Below are positions 33,301 to 42,176 of a stretch of DNA of 64,000 nt, piece after piece. A program made the translations under genes and the position numbers. Under the pieces are notes generated by a model. The model was not told where the DNA came from. It did not search any database and worked only from the letters and a program-made list of their open reading frames with translations. Position 1 is the stretch's first letter; each line of letters opens with the position of its first letter. Origin of the DNA: Acidobacteria bacterium Ga0074141. GTDB lineage: Bacteria; Acidobacteriota; Blastocatellia; Pyrinomonadales; Pyrinomonadaceae. The stretch lies in contig LNDP01000015.1 in NCBI GenBank assembly GCA_001464665.1, forward strand, positions 527,968 to 591,967, read 5' to 3'.

Positions 33301-34896
33301 TCAAACCTTATCCCGCCACCGCAGAACCTCTTCGCGGAGCAGCGGATTCTGTTGAAAGCTTCCGGTCTGGCCTTGGGCGGCGGTTGCCCGCTGGATGTGC
33401 CAGTAGCTGAGCCCGAGCTTGCCCATCGCCCGGAGATACCGACTTCTGTTGAGCACCGTACCGTTGAAGATCCCGCCGATCAGCCAAATGGTGCTCTTGA
33501 AGGCTGATCCAGCCTTTTCTCCGTGTTCTTGTGGAATCAGGCCCCGGGCAATGTCGATAGCGAGCATTTCCCTGAGGATCCTTCCTTGGCGCCACATTAC
33601 GTAGAAACTAAAGATCATAAAAATTACGAAGAATGGGACCTGTATGACGAAATAGCCCAAAAGTAGCCCGATCCAACCTCCGAAGATCGGGAGAAACGTC
33701 GCCATCGTGTTCCAGATCATGTGTAGTACAACAGCTCCAAGGTAACCCAGTACGGGTGCGATGATCTTAAAGGCTTTGTTGTGCGATTCACGAGCGATCC
33801 CGCAACCAATACCGATCATTGCGGTAAAGGTCACGTGGGCGAACGGCGAAAAGATTCCGCGGGCAACGAATAAGACCTGAAGGCCGTCAACCCCGGAAGA
33901 ACCATAGGCCCGACCGTAATAAAGGACGTTTTCAACTGTCGCAAACCCAAGTGCTATAACTCCGGCAAATACGATACCGTCAAGTATGTCGTCGAAATAA
34001 CGACGAAAGAAGATCAGCAGGATGAGCAGGCCGATGCCCTTTGAAGCCTCCTCGACTATCGGTGCCGACACGATTGCACCAAGAATATCGCCAAGTATCA
34101 TTCCCTCCTGTCCGCCTACCGCGCTTGCGACGCCGATGCCGAAGGCCGTGTTGAGAACGAACGAGACGAGGACGGCCACGAGGGCCCCCCATGCGAAAGA
34201 GAGAGCGATGAGCCAGAAAGGCTCGGGATCATAACGGTCGAGCCATATAAGCGGCAAGATGTAAAACGCCGCGGGTGTGAACGCAACGACCGCAGCGACG
34301 GTCGCGTATACAATCCCCCTAACAGGATCGAATCCTTCCTCTGTCATCGAAAGCGACGCAGTAATGAGCGCGGTTACAATCAGCCCCAGCAGAACGAGCA
34401 CAAAGATGGTGATGCCGACTACAACGTAGCTCTTCGACGGCTCGGGCGGCTCTATCTCGATCTGTCCGAGCCCGATATTCGCGAGCGACGTCTGCACGCT
34501 CTCCGGCTTATGTGCCGCGGCCTGCTCAAACTCGCGGAGTTGCATCTCGCGGAAATCGATGTTCGCATTCGCCGTCGGCACTGAATCGAAAGAGTCGATC
34601 TGTACCGTGGCGGTCACGCCGTTTCGGCCAAACTGAACCGTATCGCCGTTGTTGAGCTTCTGACGCTGAGCCCTCGTCCCGTTGACGATGGTGCCGTTCG
34701 TGCTGTTGTTATCGACGATGTAGAACCCATCCGGCCCGGCCTCGATTATCGCGTGCTGCTTCGACGCTATACGTTCATTGTTCGGATCGAACCGGACAGT
34801 GCACGTCTGCCCGCGGCCGATGGTCATAAAACCCGTATCTAGGTCAAACGACTGGCCGGAAAGCCCGCCGCTGGTGATCGTCAGTTTGAGATGCAT
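33301..34896 (-). CDS. FHA domain fused to PrsW-family intramembrane metalloprotease
   Basis: 531 residues. FHA domain at about 5-98 with FMTIGRGQTCTVRF, ASKQHAIIE and DNNSTNGTIVNG. After a linker, seven to nine membrane helices (about 157-450) carry PrsW motifs: E282-E283-x-x-K286 in SAPIVEEASKG, Glu322 in FATVENVLYY, His354 in PFAHVTFTAMIG and His392 in VVLHMIWN. PrsW is a CPBP-like membrane protease that starts release of an ECF sigma factor in Bacillus. Here the cytoplasmic FHA domain could couple proteolysis to Ser/Thr phosphorylation. No anti-sigma gene adjoins. Confidence 0.85.
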   Translation of the reverse strand: MHLKLTITSGGLSGQSFDLDTGFMTIGRGQTCTVRFDPNNERIASKQHAIIEAGPDGFYIVDNNSTNGTIVNGTRAQRQKLNNGDTVQFGRNGVTATVQIDSFDSVPTANANIDFREMQLREFEQAAAHKPESVQTSLANIGLGQIEIEPPEPSKSYVVVGITIFVLVLLGLIVTALITASLSMTEEGFDPVRGIVYATVAAVVAFTPAAFYILPLIWLDRYDPEPFWLIALSFAWGALVAVLVSFVLNTAFGIGVASAVGGQEGMILGDILGAIVSAPIVEEASKGIGLLILLIFFRRYFDDILDGIVFAGVIALGFATVENVLYYGRAYGSSGVDGLQVLFVARGIFSPFAHVTFTAMIGIGCGIARESHNKAFKIIAPVLGYLGAVVLHMIWNTMATFLPIFGGWIGLLLGYFVIQVPFFVIFMIFSFYVMWRQGRILREMLAIDIARGLIPQEHGEKAGSAFKSTIWLIGGIFNGTVLNRSRYLRAMGKLGLSYWHIQRATAAQGQTGSFQQNPLLREEVLRWRDKV

Positions 34897-34918
34897 ACGG
34901 CAATAATAGAAATAAAAC

Positions 34919-34950
34919 GCCCGATGTCAAGCAGATGCCTGACACCGGGC
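34919..34950 (-). terminator. Rho-independent terminator of the region between the FHA-PrsW and LVIVD/VCBS genes
   Basis: On the minus strand an 11-bp stem (GCCCGGTGTCA with TGACATCGGGC, one G-U) is followed by GTTTTATTT. It serves the gene ending at 34975. Confidence 0.7.
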
Positions 34951-34974
34951 AGTATGTTGTTAAAGTTGCAAGTC

Positions 34975-37035
34975 CTACTGCGGTTGAACCGACGAAGGTG
35001 CCGGCCTGTCGGCGGGCGAGCCGAAGCCGCGGGACGAGATCGCCTGGTCCGAGCTATTTACCCGATACCAAACGTTCGTGCTCGGCCGATAAACCGAGAT
35101 ATCTGCCTTGCCGTCGCCGTCATAATCGCCGGGAACCGGAATGTCCTCTTCAATGCCGAACTGGTATGCCGTGAAGTTGCCCGTGGTGCTGAAAAGCTTG
35201 TACCAAACACCGGTCGAAGGCCGATAGACCGCGTAATCTGCACGGCCGTCGCCGTCGAAATCACCGAAGAGCGGCTTATCGCCGGAAGCCCCGAACTGCG
35301 TGTAGATCGGCAGGCTCGACGAGCTCTGATTCACATACCAGACGCCGTTCGAAGGCCTCCAGACGGCGAAATCCGCCTTGCCGTCGCCCTCAAAATCGCC
35401 GACGACCGGAATGTCGGTCGAAACTCCCCATTGAACGAATCGAAGCCCGAGCGTGCTCTGGTTGATGTACCAAACACCGTTCGAAGGCCGCCAAACGGCG
35501 AGATCCGTTTTCCCGTCTGCGTCGAAATCACCGGGAACTGGTATATCGCCATTCTGCCCAAATTGAACGGCCCGGAAGCCGCCAGTACTCGGCAGAATGT
35601 ACCAAGTTCCGGTCGAGGGCCGCCAAACGGCGATGTCGGTCTTTCCGTCTCCGTCGTAATCTCCGGCAACGAGTCGGTCTTCGGCGATGCCGAAATATGC
35701 CGACGTCATCTGCTCGTTCGAGCTGGTCTCGATCTGCCAAAGTCCGGCGTCCGGCGTGTAAACCGACAGATCGGTCTTGCGATCGCCGTCGAAGTCCGCG
35801 ACGCGGTTATTTGCCGGTGCGTTAAGCCCGGTAACATCCACAACGATCAGGCCCGATGTGAGATCTCCGAGTATGACCTTATCTTCGCCGAGGAACGGAT
35901 AGACCGCCCAAAGGCCTGCATAGGTAGTCGGGAGCGTCATCCCAAAGCTGTCGCGGCCGCAGAAAATGTCCCACGGCTCGATCGAAGTGTCGAGAGCAGA
36001 TTCCTCCGGAACGAAAGCGGGTGTAAATGTATCGTACTGGCCGGTGCGGACCGGGTTGACCGGGTCCGTAATGTCAAACACCTGTAGTCCGGCCTGATAC
36101 CATGAAACATAAAGCTTGTTCCCCATCACGACGGGGTTGTGCGGCGTAACGGCATTGATGCCGAGGTCGGTCATCGTAATCCGGTTGACGAGCGTCGGAG
36201 CAGCCGGATTTGAGACGTTATAGATCCGAATATCGCCGGGGCTCGCTCCGTTGCTCAGAGTCGTTTCGCGGGCACTGTAAAGATAGTTTCCGTCCTCCGT
36301 GGTCCATGTGCTGTGGTTCGACCCAAGGCCGACGGCGACCGAGCCCAAAAGAGCCGGTGCCTGAGAAGCCAGGTTTGAAATATCGAGGATGTCGATCTTG
36401 GTCGTTTGCGAAAACCCGGAGAGAAACAATCGGTTCCCACGAATGTGCATGGCGTGGACCCATCCGTTGTCGCTTGCGCTGAATTCCCACTTGAGCACGG
36501 CCGCCGCGGGATTTGTTACATCGATGATCCGAAGCGGCCTTAGCGAGGTCGAATTCGAATTCTCGAGCAGGTAGCGTGCATTTCCCTGGTCGAAGACCAT
36601 CATTTCATGGATCGTCGGATAGCCGCCGCCATTTGACGCATTAACGATTCCAAGAAGCTGCGGACTCGCCGGGTTCGTCAGATCGACAATATGAACGCCG
36701 CCCGTGTTACCTGTACCAAAATAACCGCGGTTGCCGATGACGATGGCTTCAAGAAACTGAAGGTTCGCGCCCGGATTGTACCAATTTGCGAGGATCGGGT
36801 TATCCGGATCGGTGATATCGAAAATGAAAACGCCGCGGCAGTTGAAGCTGCCGAGAACGGCGATGTTTCCGTCGGCATGCAGGTCGGCATATTTCAGCGA
36901 CGAAGAAGTTGCACAAGCCGGTACGGTTTGGGACCGAAGTTTGACCTTTTGCGCCGAGGAAACAACCGGCAAAAAGATCGAGATACAGACCGCCGCGAGT
37001 AAAGCGCCAAGCAGGCGAGATCGGAAAATGTTCAT
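34975..37035 (-). CDS. Secreted LVIVD-repeat protein with VCBS/FG-GAP repeats
   Basis: 686 residues from the ATG at 37035, where a signal peptide begins (MNIFRSRLLGALLAAVC...SSAQ); the frame is open 19 codons further up without a signal. Residues about 40-420 contain LVIVD-type beta-propeller blades (GVFIFDITDPDNPILANWY, GVHIVDLTNPASPQLLG, GLQVFDITDPVNPVRTGQY). About 440-680 holds six or seven FDGDGKTDxAVWRPSTGTWY blades like those of the M28 peptidase at 25889. Likely an exported, calcium-binding structural or adhesive protein. A terminator follows at 34919-34950. Confidence 0.85.
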   Translation of the reverse strand: MNIFRSRLLGALLAAVCISIFLPVVSSAQKVKLRSQTVPACATSSSLKYADLHADGNIAVLGSFNCRGVFIFDITDPDNPILANWYNPGANLQFLEAIVIGNRGYFGTGNTGGVHIVDLTNPASPQLLGIVNASNGGGYPTIHEMMVFDQGNARYLLENSNSTSLRPLRIIDVTNPAAAVLKWEFSASDNGWVHAMHIRGNRLFLSGFSQTTKIDILDISNLASQAPALLGSVAVGLGSNHSTWTTEDGNYLYSARETTLSNGASPGDIRIYNVSNPAAPTLVNRITMTDLGINAVTPHNPVVMGNKLYVSWYQAGLQVFDITDPVNPVRTGQYDTFTPAFVPEESALDTSIEPWDIFCGRDSFGMTLPTTYAGLWAVYPFLGEDKVILGDLTSGLIVVDVTGLNAPANNRVADFDGDRKTDLSVYTPDAGLWQIETSSNEQMTSAYFGIAEDRLVAGDYDGDGKTDIAVWRPSTGTWYILPSTGGFRAVQFGQNGDIPVPGDFDADGKTDLAVWRPSNGVWYINQSTLGLRFVQWGVSTDIPVVGDFEGDGKADFAVWRPSNGVWYVNQSSSSLPIYTQFGASGDKPLFGDFDGDGRADYAVYRPSTGVWYKLFSTTGNFTAYQFGIEEDIPVPGDYDGDGKADISVYRPSTNVWYRVNSSDQAISSRGFGSPADRPAPSSVQPQ

Positions 37036-37162
37036 TTGAATTCGACGTTCCTGAAACGTAATGGCCCGAACGAACGGGCCGGCAATTTGCAAAGCAGGGT
37101 CAAAAAAACAACTGAGAAGATTATAGCGGAAAGTCGCCGCACGTCTACTAGAAAAAGCTCGT

Positions 37163-37780
37163 CTACGACGCAGCCTGCAGGGCTTCTCGCATTACCAGGT
37201 CAAAGGTACCGGGGCCGACCTTGCTGAACCGCCGATTTCGGTTGAGCGAAACGGCGACCGAGATGGTCGGATTATTGCCTTTAAACTGCATTCCACCCGC
37301 GACCAGCAGGTTATAAAGCTCGTTCACATGGAGCGGCCGGCCCGCCTCACGGAGCAGGAGCGTGCAGGCCTGTGTGATCGTCCGGTCTGCAAATCGCTGG
37401 CTAAGAGCTTCGACGTTCACCGACCGCGACGGTACCGACCGATGCTGGTCAAAATAAGCGACCGAACCCTGCCTTTCCCGCGGCTCCTCGATATAACTTC
37501 TGCCGGGCGGTGGCAGCTTGGCTTCGATCTCGGAGACGTCATCTTCGATCTGGATCGTCGTTCCGAGACCCTTACGGCCTGTTGATGAGCCCATCATTAC
37601 GAGCAGGCGATCGATCGAGGACTCGGTTTGCGAGGCGAAATTTTCGAGCTCCCGGATCTCGCTCCGCAGTTTGTCAGCCTCGCTTTCAACTTCGTTAAGG
37701 CGCGCCATCAGCCGGTGCTGTGCGTTGCGTGTCTGGCGCAGGCTCTGCTCGAGCGTTGAAATAAGGTTCTCGTCTAGCAT
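37163..37780 (-). CDS. Coiled-coil protein with C-terminal HARE-HTH domain
   Basis: 205 residues. Residues 1-65 are a heptad-rich coiled coil (LEQSLRQTRNAQHRLMARLNEVESEADKLRSEIRELENF). A polar linker follows. Residues about 130-200 match the HARE-HTH fold (ITQACTLLLREAGRPLHVNELYNLLVAGGMQFKGNNPTISVAVSLNRNRRFSKVGPGTFDL), known from RNA polymerase delta and some DNA-modification proteins, where it is thought to bind DNA. Transcription factor or chromatin role is inferred. It lies downstream of the polyprenyl synthase gene on the same strand. Confidence 0.72.
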   Translation of the reverse strand: MLDENLISTLEQSLRQTRNAQHRLMARLNEVESEADKLRSEIRELENFASQTESSIDRLLVMMGSSTGRKGLGTTIQIEDDVSEIEAKLPPPGRSYIEEPRERQGSVAYFDQHRSVPSRSVNVEALSQRFADRTITQACTLLLREAGRPLHVNELYNLLVAGGMQFKGNNPTISVAVSLNRNRRFSKVGPGTFDLVMREALQAAS

Positions 37781-37831
37781 CGGAATTAAGTTTGCGAGGG
37801 ACGGCCGCCGCGTTGCAGCGACGATGAAAAC

Positions 37832-38851
37832 TCAGCGATTTCGCTCGATAACGTAGTCAAGTATCGAGCTTAAAGACTCACGATACTCGTTTTTTGGCAG
37901 AATTTCAAGATTTTTTCTCGCGGCCTGCGTATGTTCAGCCGCGATATCCCTTATCTTGTCAAGGATTTGCAGGGACCGCATTTCTTCCGAAAGCCGTTCC
38001 CGAACGCCCTCATGATAGCTGCCCGCATACATTACCGCTTCAAGCTCCGCCCGAAGGCCCGGCCGTTCGCGCATTAGCAGTATCAGCGGCAAAGTTACCT
38101 TGCCTTCCAGAAGATCCGAACCCGCGGCCTTGCCGAGCGATGTATCGTCGGAGGTCAGGTCCAGAAGATCATCGGCAAGTTGAAACGCGATACCGAGGTT
38201 CATCCCGTAGTCTCGCACCGCGACCTGTACCTCGGGCCTCGCGTTGCCAAGGATCGCGCCGATCTCGCAGCAGCCCGAAAAAAGATACGCCGTCTTTCGC
38301 CGGAGGATGTCGTAATATTCGTCCTCGCTGATCTCGACGTTGCCGATCATCGTCAACTGGATCAGTTCGCCTTCGGTCATCTTGCGGGTCAGCCGAGTCA
38401 GGATGTCGAGGATCTCAAGCGACCGCTCGCGAAGCGAGGTCTCGAACGCCGACATATAGAGCCAATCGCCCATCAAAACGGCCGTCTGGTTGCCAAAGCG
38501 GGCGTTGACCGAGGAACGGTTTCGGCGAAGGTCGGCGTTGTCGATTATGTCGTCGTGGACGAGAGTCGCCGTGTGGAGCATCTCCATCACGGTCGCGAGC
38601 CGGATGACGTTTTCCGCCGAGCCGCGGCCACCGACCGCATGATTTGTGAGGATCAAAAGAGCCGGACGCACCCGCTTGCCGCCCGAGGAACGAAGGTAAT
38701 CGCCGAGATAATTGATGACCTGAATATTCGACGCCGCCTGCCGCTCGAACTCGTCCTCGACCAAAGCCATCTCACGCTTGATGAGGCCGAAGATCCGCCG
38801 GGCGGTCGAATCGGGAAAGAGTTCCCTCTTGGTAGCGGCAAACGTCTGCAT
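37832..38851 (-). CDS. Long-chain polyprenyl diphosphate synthase
   Basis: 339 residues. The first Asp-rich motif is HDDIIDNADLRR and the second is FQLADDLLDLTSDD; the KRVRPAL and SGGKR-RP segments bind isopentenyl diphosphate. It condenses isoprene units to a long chain (octaprenyl or similar) for quinones or lipid carriers; chain length is not readable with confidence. It lies six bases downstream of the signal peptidase gene in a minus-strand operon. Confidence 0.92.
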   Translation of the reverse strand: MQTFAATKRELFPDSTARRIFGLIKREMALVEDEFERQAASNIQVINYLGDYLRSSGGKRVRPALLILTNHAVGGRGSAENVIRLATVMEMLHTATLVHDDIIDNADLRRNRSSVNARFGNQTAVLMGDWLYMSAFETSLRERSLEILDILTRLTRKMTEGELIQLTMIGNVEISEDEYYDILRRKTAYLFSGCCEIGAILGNARPEVQVAVRDYGMNLGIAFQLADDLLDLTSDDTSLGKAAGSDLLEGKVTLPLILLMRERPGLRAELEAVMYAGSYHEGVRERLSEEMRSLQILDKIRDIAAEHTQAARKNLEILPKNEYRESLSSILDYVIERNR

Positions 38852-38857
38852 ATGGTC

Positions 38858-39334
38858 TTACCGACTTGGACCTGACGCGTACTTCCAATAATACTTTCTC
38901 TCTATAAGCGATTCTTCGACGGTTCCCCACAACCGAGAGTCCGATGAATTATCGCGATTGTCTCCGAGAACATAATAATGACCATGCGGGATCACTCGTG
39001 GCGGGACAGCGGTTTTCATTTGGTTGTACTGAGAGTCAACATAAGGTTCATCCAAACGAACGTCATCTACAAAGACCTCTCCATCCCTGATCTCAATCGT
39101 TTCCTGCGGCAGGCCGACAACCCGCTTTACGTAAGACTTCTGTGGTTCCTTTGGGTGTCTGAACTGGATGATATCCCCGCGTTTAACCTCACTCACATAC
39201 GTTGAGAAAAGAATCCGATCGCCTTCTTCTATCGCCGGACTCATCGACATCCCCTCAGACACAACCGGCACCAAGCAGGAACTCGCCACCATGCTAAGTG
39301 CCAAAATTGCTAGTAAGCGAAACGTCGATCTCAT
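38858..39334 (-). CDS. lepB: Signal peptidase I (compact, with possible lipobox)
   Basis: 158 residues. Catalytic Ser30 is in EGMSMSPAI and Lys70 in SYVKRVVGLP; box E GDNRDNSSDSRLWG is complete. The enzyme cleaves signal peptides at the outer face of the inner membrane. One N-terminal hydrophobic helix is present and it ends in VASSC (Cys20), which resembles a lipobox, so the protein could be lipidated in place of, or as well as, being a bitopic membrane protein. The pattern is weak (Ala at -3). Upstream is yajQ; downstream polyprenyl synthase. Confidence 0.9.
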   Translation of the reverse strand: MRSTFRLLAILALSMVASSCLVPVVSEGMSMSPAIEEGDRILFSTYVSEVKRGDIIQFRHPKEPQKSYVKRVVGLPQETIEIRDGEVFVDDVRLDEPYVDSQYNQMKTAVPPRVIPHGHYYVLGDNRDNSSDSRLWGTVEESLIERKYYWKYASGPSR

Positions 39335-39351
39335 TTCCCAAAAAAAGGTTT

Positions 39352-39849
39352 TCAGTTACTCCGATAATTGTCAAACTGCATATCGATGCCGAAGTCGGTC
39401 GCCTTGAGTTTTGCGATAACGTCCTGGAGCGTGTCGCGGTCCTTGCCCGAAACGCGGACGGTCTCGCCCTGGATCGACGCCTGGACCTTCAGCTTCTCGT
39501 CTTTGATGAACTTGACGATCTCCTTTGCCTTGTCAATGGGGATTCCCTGTTGGACCTTTACCGTCTGCCGAACCGTGCTGCCGGCGGCGGCTTCGATCTT
39601 TTGGTAATCGAGTGCCTTGAGCGAAATGCCGCGTTTGACCAGCTTGCCCTGCAAGATGTCGTTCATATTGCGGAGCTTCGTTTCATCCTCGGCCGCAAGC
39701 AGAAGGTCCTTGTCCTGAAGCTCGACCGTCGCCTTGCTGCCCTTAAAATCGAACCGCTGCGAGACTTCTTTTGTCGTCTGGTTTATCGCGTTCGTCACCT
39801 CGGCGTAGTCGGTCTTTGAAACGATATCGAATGAGTTTTCCTTTGCCAT
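39352..39849 (-). CDS. yajQ: YajQ-family nucleotide-binding protein
   Basis: 165 residues, full family length. N-terminal SFDIVSKTDYAEVTNAINQTTKEVSQRFDFKGSKA and C-terminal KDRDTLQDVIAKLKATDFGIDMQFDNYR match YajQ from end to end. Members bind cyclic di-GMP or RNA in some species. Cytoplasmic. It lies between tatD and lepB in the same minus-strand run. Confidence 0.95.
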   Translation of the reverse strand: MAKENSFDIVSKTDYAEVTNAINQTTKEVSQRFDFKGSKATVELQDKDLLLAAEDETKLRNMNDILQGKLVKRGISLKALDYQKIEAAAGSTVRQTVKVQQGIPIDKAKEIVKFIKDEKLKVQASIQGETVRVSGKDRDTLQDVIAKLKATDFGIDMQFDNYRSN

Positions 39850-39894
39850 ATGTGTATTCTGCCACAGAGCGTACGGAGAAGGTATTCAGTAGGA

Positions 39895-40773
39895 CTAGCT
39901 TGTGACAATCGATGGATCGATGCGGAAGAGGCTTGAGAAATTTTCGGTGGTCTGCTTTGCCAACTCATCAAACTCAACGCCCATGAGCTCCGCCAAAAAC
40001 TGCGCAGTATGCACGACCATCGCCGGCTCATTGCGTTTGCCGCGATGCGGAACCGGCGTCAGGAACGGGCAATCTGTCTCGACCAGCAATCGTTCGAGCG
40101 GTACGACCCGAGCAGCCTCGCGAATTTCCTCGGCCTTTTTGAACGTAACATTCCCGGCAAATGAAATGAAAAAACCAATCTCCGTTAACGCCAACGCCAT
40201 CTCAGGCGTCCCGCCAAAACAATGCATGACGCCCGGCTTATGGCTAACAGCTAGCGGCTTAATGCTGTTCTTATCAACACCGGAGCTATTAGCCGTTAGC
40301 TCTGAGCCGTTAGCTTTCGCCTGTAACGAGTATTCGTCTGTCAGTATTTCGACCGTGTCGTCATTGGCATCGCGGCTGTGGACGATGATCGGAAGGCCGA
40401 GCTCTTTTGCCAGCCGGATCTGCCGCCGAAAGACCTCGCGTTGAACGTCCCGCGGGCTGTGGTCATAGTAATAATCGAGCCCGATCTCGCCCCAGGCGAT
40501 CACTTTCTCAGAGCTCCGGGCAAGTTCGAGCAAGTGTTCCTCGGCTCGGTCGTCGTAGAGCTTCGCATCGTGCGGATGGACACCGACGCTCGCCCAAACG
40601 TTTTCGTATTTTTCGGCCACCCGCACAGCACGCCGAAAGTCATCAGAATGCGGATCGCCGGTGCCGACATTGAGCATCGCCGAAACTCCGGCTTCCATCG
40701 CCCGCCGAACAACATCATCGCGGTCCTCATCGAACTGCGGCCCGTCAATATGGCAATGCGAATCGATCAGCAT
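39895..40773 (-). CDS. tatD: TatD-family metal-dependent hydrolase with in-frame insertion
   Basis: 292 residues against about 255-265 for the family. Metal ligands are present: DSHCHID at the start, EIGLDYYY, VHSRDANDDT, HCFGG and ETDCPFLTP. TatD proteins are 3'-5' DNA/RNA exonucleases or deacylases of the amidohydrolase type. The extra length falls between the DTVEILTDEY and GVMHCFGG segments and is encoded by a palindromic element (40241-40318). The start overlaps the stop of the upstream secreted-protein gene by one base. A second copy of the tatD 5' end lies at 42330-42410. Confidence 0.9.
   Translation of the reverse strand: MLIDSHCHIDGPQFDEDRDDVVRRAMEAGVSAMLNVGTGDPHSDDFRRAVRVAEKYENVWASVGVHPHDAKLYDDRAEEHLLELARSSEKVIAWGEIGLDYYYDHSPRDVQREVFRRQIRLAKELGLPIIVHSRDANDDTVEILTDEYSLQAKANGSELTANSSGVDKNSIKPLAVSHKPGVMHCFGGTPEMALALTEIGFFISFAGNVTFKKAEEIREAARVVPLERLLVETDCPFLTPVPHRGKRNEPAMVVHTAQFLAELMGVEFDELAKQTTENFSSLFRIDPSIVTS
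40241..40318. repeat. Palindromic element inserted in tatD
   Basis: AGCCGTTAGCT occurs at 40291-40301 and 40305-40315, and its near-perfect inverse AGCTAGCGGCT at 40249-40259. Together they form an imperfect hairpin element of about 75 bases, kept in frame in tatD and encoding roughly 27 extra residues rich in Ala, Asn and Ser. Confidence 0.7.
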
Positions 40774-42035
40774 TACTTTTCGAATTCGATCTTAGAAACC
40801 GCCTCGAGCGCGGTCGTACAGTCAGCCTCCACCGTGCATGTGACCGTGATACCAAGTACACGGCCGCGTCTCAATAGAAAAAAGATGTACTGATCCTGAG
40901 AAGCTCCAGCTAAGGTTATCCGATTTTTCATTCGCATCGCCGAAATATTCCCAAGGTTCACCTGCGTTGGGGGCTCAACGACCTTATAGGATGAAATTCC
41001 TGAAAGAAGCGTCGCGGTCACCCCGGACAATCGTTTGACCTCCGCGAACGAGCTTGCTTCATTCGCAACAGTGATGTTGATCATCCCAAGCCCATCCATT
41101 CCGATCGGTCCGGAAAGGAACGCCGCAAGGTTTGTCCTTCTTTGAGGCGCCGGCAGCGATCGCCCGCCCGTCTCTTCTCGGATGGTTGAGCGCCCCCAGT
41201 TTTGAATGTCTGCGACATCTTCCTGTGTGATACGGATCCAGCCTTCTGGAACGCTTAACTTGAATCTAAAGAAATTGCTTTGAAAAAGCTGGCTCTCAAA
41301 TGTGGATGCGAACATCGGCGGGTCAGGCGTAGGAGCCGGAGAGCCCGGCTCGCTGATGACGATAGAATTGAAAAATCTCTCAAACTCGGCGGTGCGGACC
41401 TTGATCAATTCTTCCGAAGGCGGTTCGTCATCTTCTTCATCCTCAACGGGCATTGCGATCATTATGAACACATCACGCCCAACGATAAATGCCCGGCTTA
41501 ACGTCGATTGAAAACGGACGTCATTCGGCAGCGAACGCAACTCGACCGCAAGATTTCCTGCGATCTCAAGATCCTTAATGTGCTGAAAGCGAGACGGGCC
41601 TTCCTCTGACATTCCATTTGCAAACTCACGGTAATAATCTCTAAGCAACTTCGGATCCGTAACCCGATAGGGCAAAGACGTTTTGCCTATGACATAGACC
41701 GCATTTTCCCCAACCGATAGGTAAATGATCGAAGTCATCCGTCCAAGCCCAACCTGGAAACCCGTCTCGGTCTGTCGGATCGGTTCCCTTGGCATCAAGG
41801 CCTTTACAGAAAACCCCTCGAACTCCCGAAGTTTCCACTCGATCGGTTCTTCGGCGGAACGAAGGATCTCAGCGGCGAACTCCTCGTCGGTTTTCTCGAG
41901 AGTTTCCGCCGGGGTCGGAGTCGCCACCGGTGGCGGCGGTGCCGGTTTTGGAGGTGGCGGCGGCGGTGCTTTTTGGGCGAAAGATGTCAGGCCGAGAAAG
42001 ACAAAGAGTGCAAATGCAGGAGCAAATCTTTTCAT
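40773..42035 (-). CDS. Hypothetical secreted proline-rich protein
   Basis: 420 residues. Signal peptide at about 1-20 (MKRFAPAFALFVFLGLTSFAQ), then a Pro-rich stretch (KAPPPPPPKPAPPPPVATPTP), then two similar-sized alpha/beta domains at about 60-230 and 255-420. The second contains FFRFKLSVPEGWIRITQEDV, a PsbP-like start seen in many exported hypothetical proteins. No catalytic motif. The stop codon overlaps the tatD start. Confidence 0.65.
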   Translation of the reverse strand: MKRFAPAFALFVFLGLTSFAQKAPPPPPPKPAPPPPVATPTPAETLEKTDEEFAAEILRSAEEPIEWKLREFEGFSVKALMPREPIRQTETGFQVGLGRMTSIIYLSVGENAVYVIGKTSLPYRVTDPKLLRDYYREFANGMSEEGPSRFQHIKDLEIAGNLAVELRSLPNDVRFQSTLSRAFIVGRDVFIMIAMPVEDEEDDEPPSEELIKVRTAEFERFFNSIVISEPGSPAPTPDPPMFASTFESQLFQSNFFRFKLSVPEGWIRITQEDVADIQNWGRSTIREETGGRSLPAPQRRTNLAAFLSGPIGMDGLGMINITVANEASSFAEVKRLSGVTATLLSGISSYKVVEPPTQVNLGNISAMRMKNRITLAGASQDQYIFFLLRRGRVLGITVTCTVEADCTTALEAVSKIEFEK

Positions 42036-42176
42036 TACAATCTGAACCCCTAATACAAACGATCGCCAACCGAAGCACGAACGAGCTCTGGGAGACGGTG
42101 GATTCCGGAACTTTCGCTATTCTAACCTCGATCCGCCATTTTGGGAAGAAAATTGTTTGATGCCGGAAAGGCTCTG

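Noticed and set aside
34891..36087. A 398-codon plus-strand ORF
   Set aside because: It lies antisense to the VCBS repeats; its own repetition mirrors the propeller blades and it has no family features.
40241..40318. Relation between the TTAGC motifs in tatD and the marR operators
   Set aside because: The tatD element is built on AGCCGTTAGCT in direct and inverted copies, not on the TTAGCNNGCTAA dyad, and has no 22-bp period.
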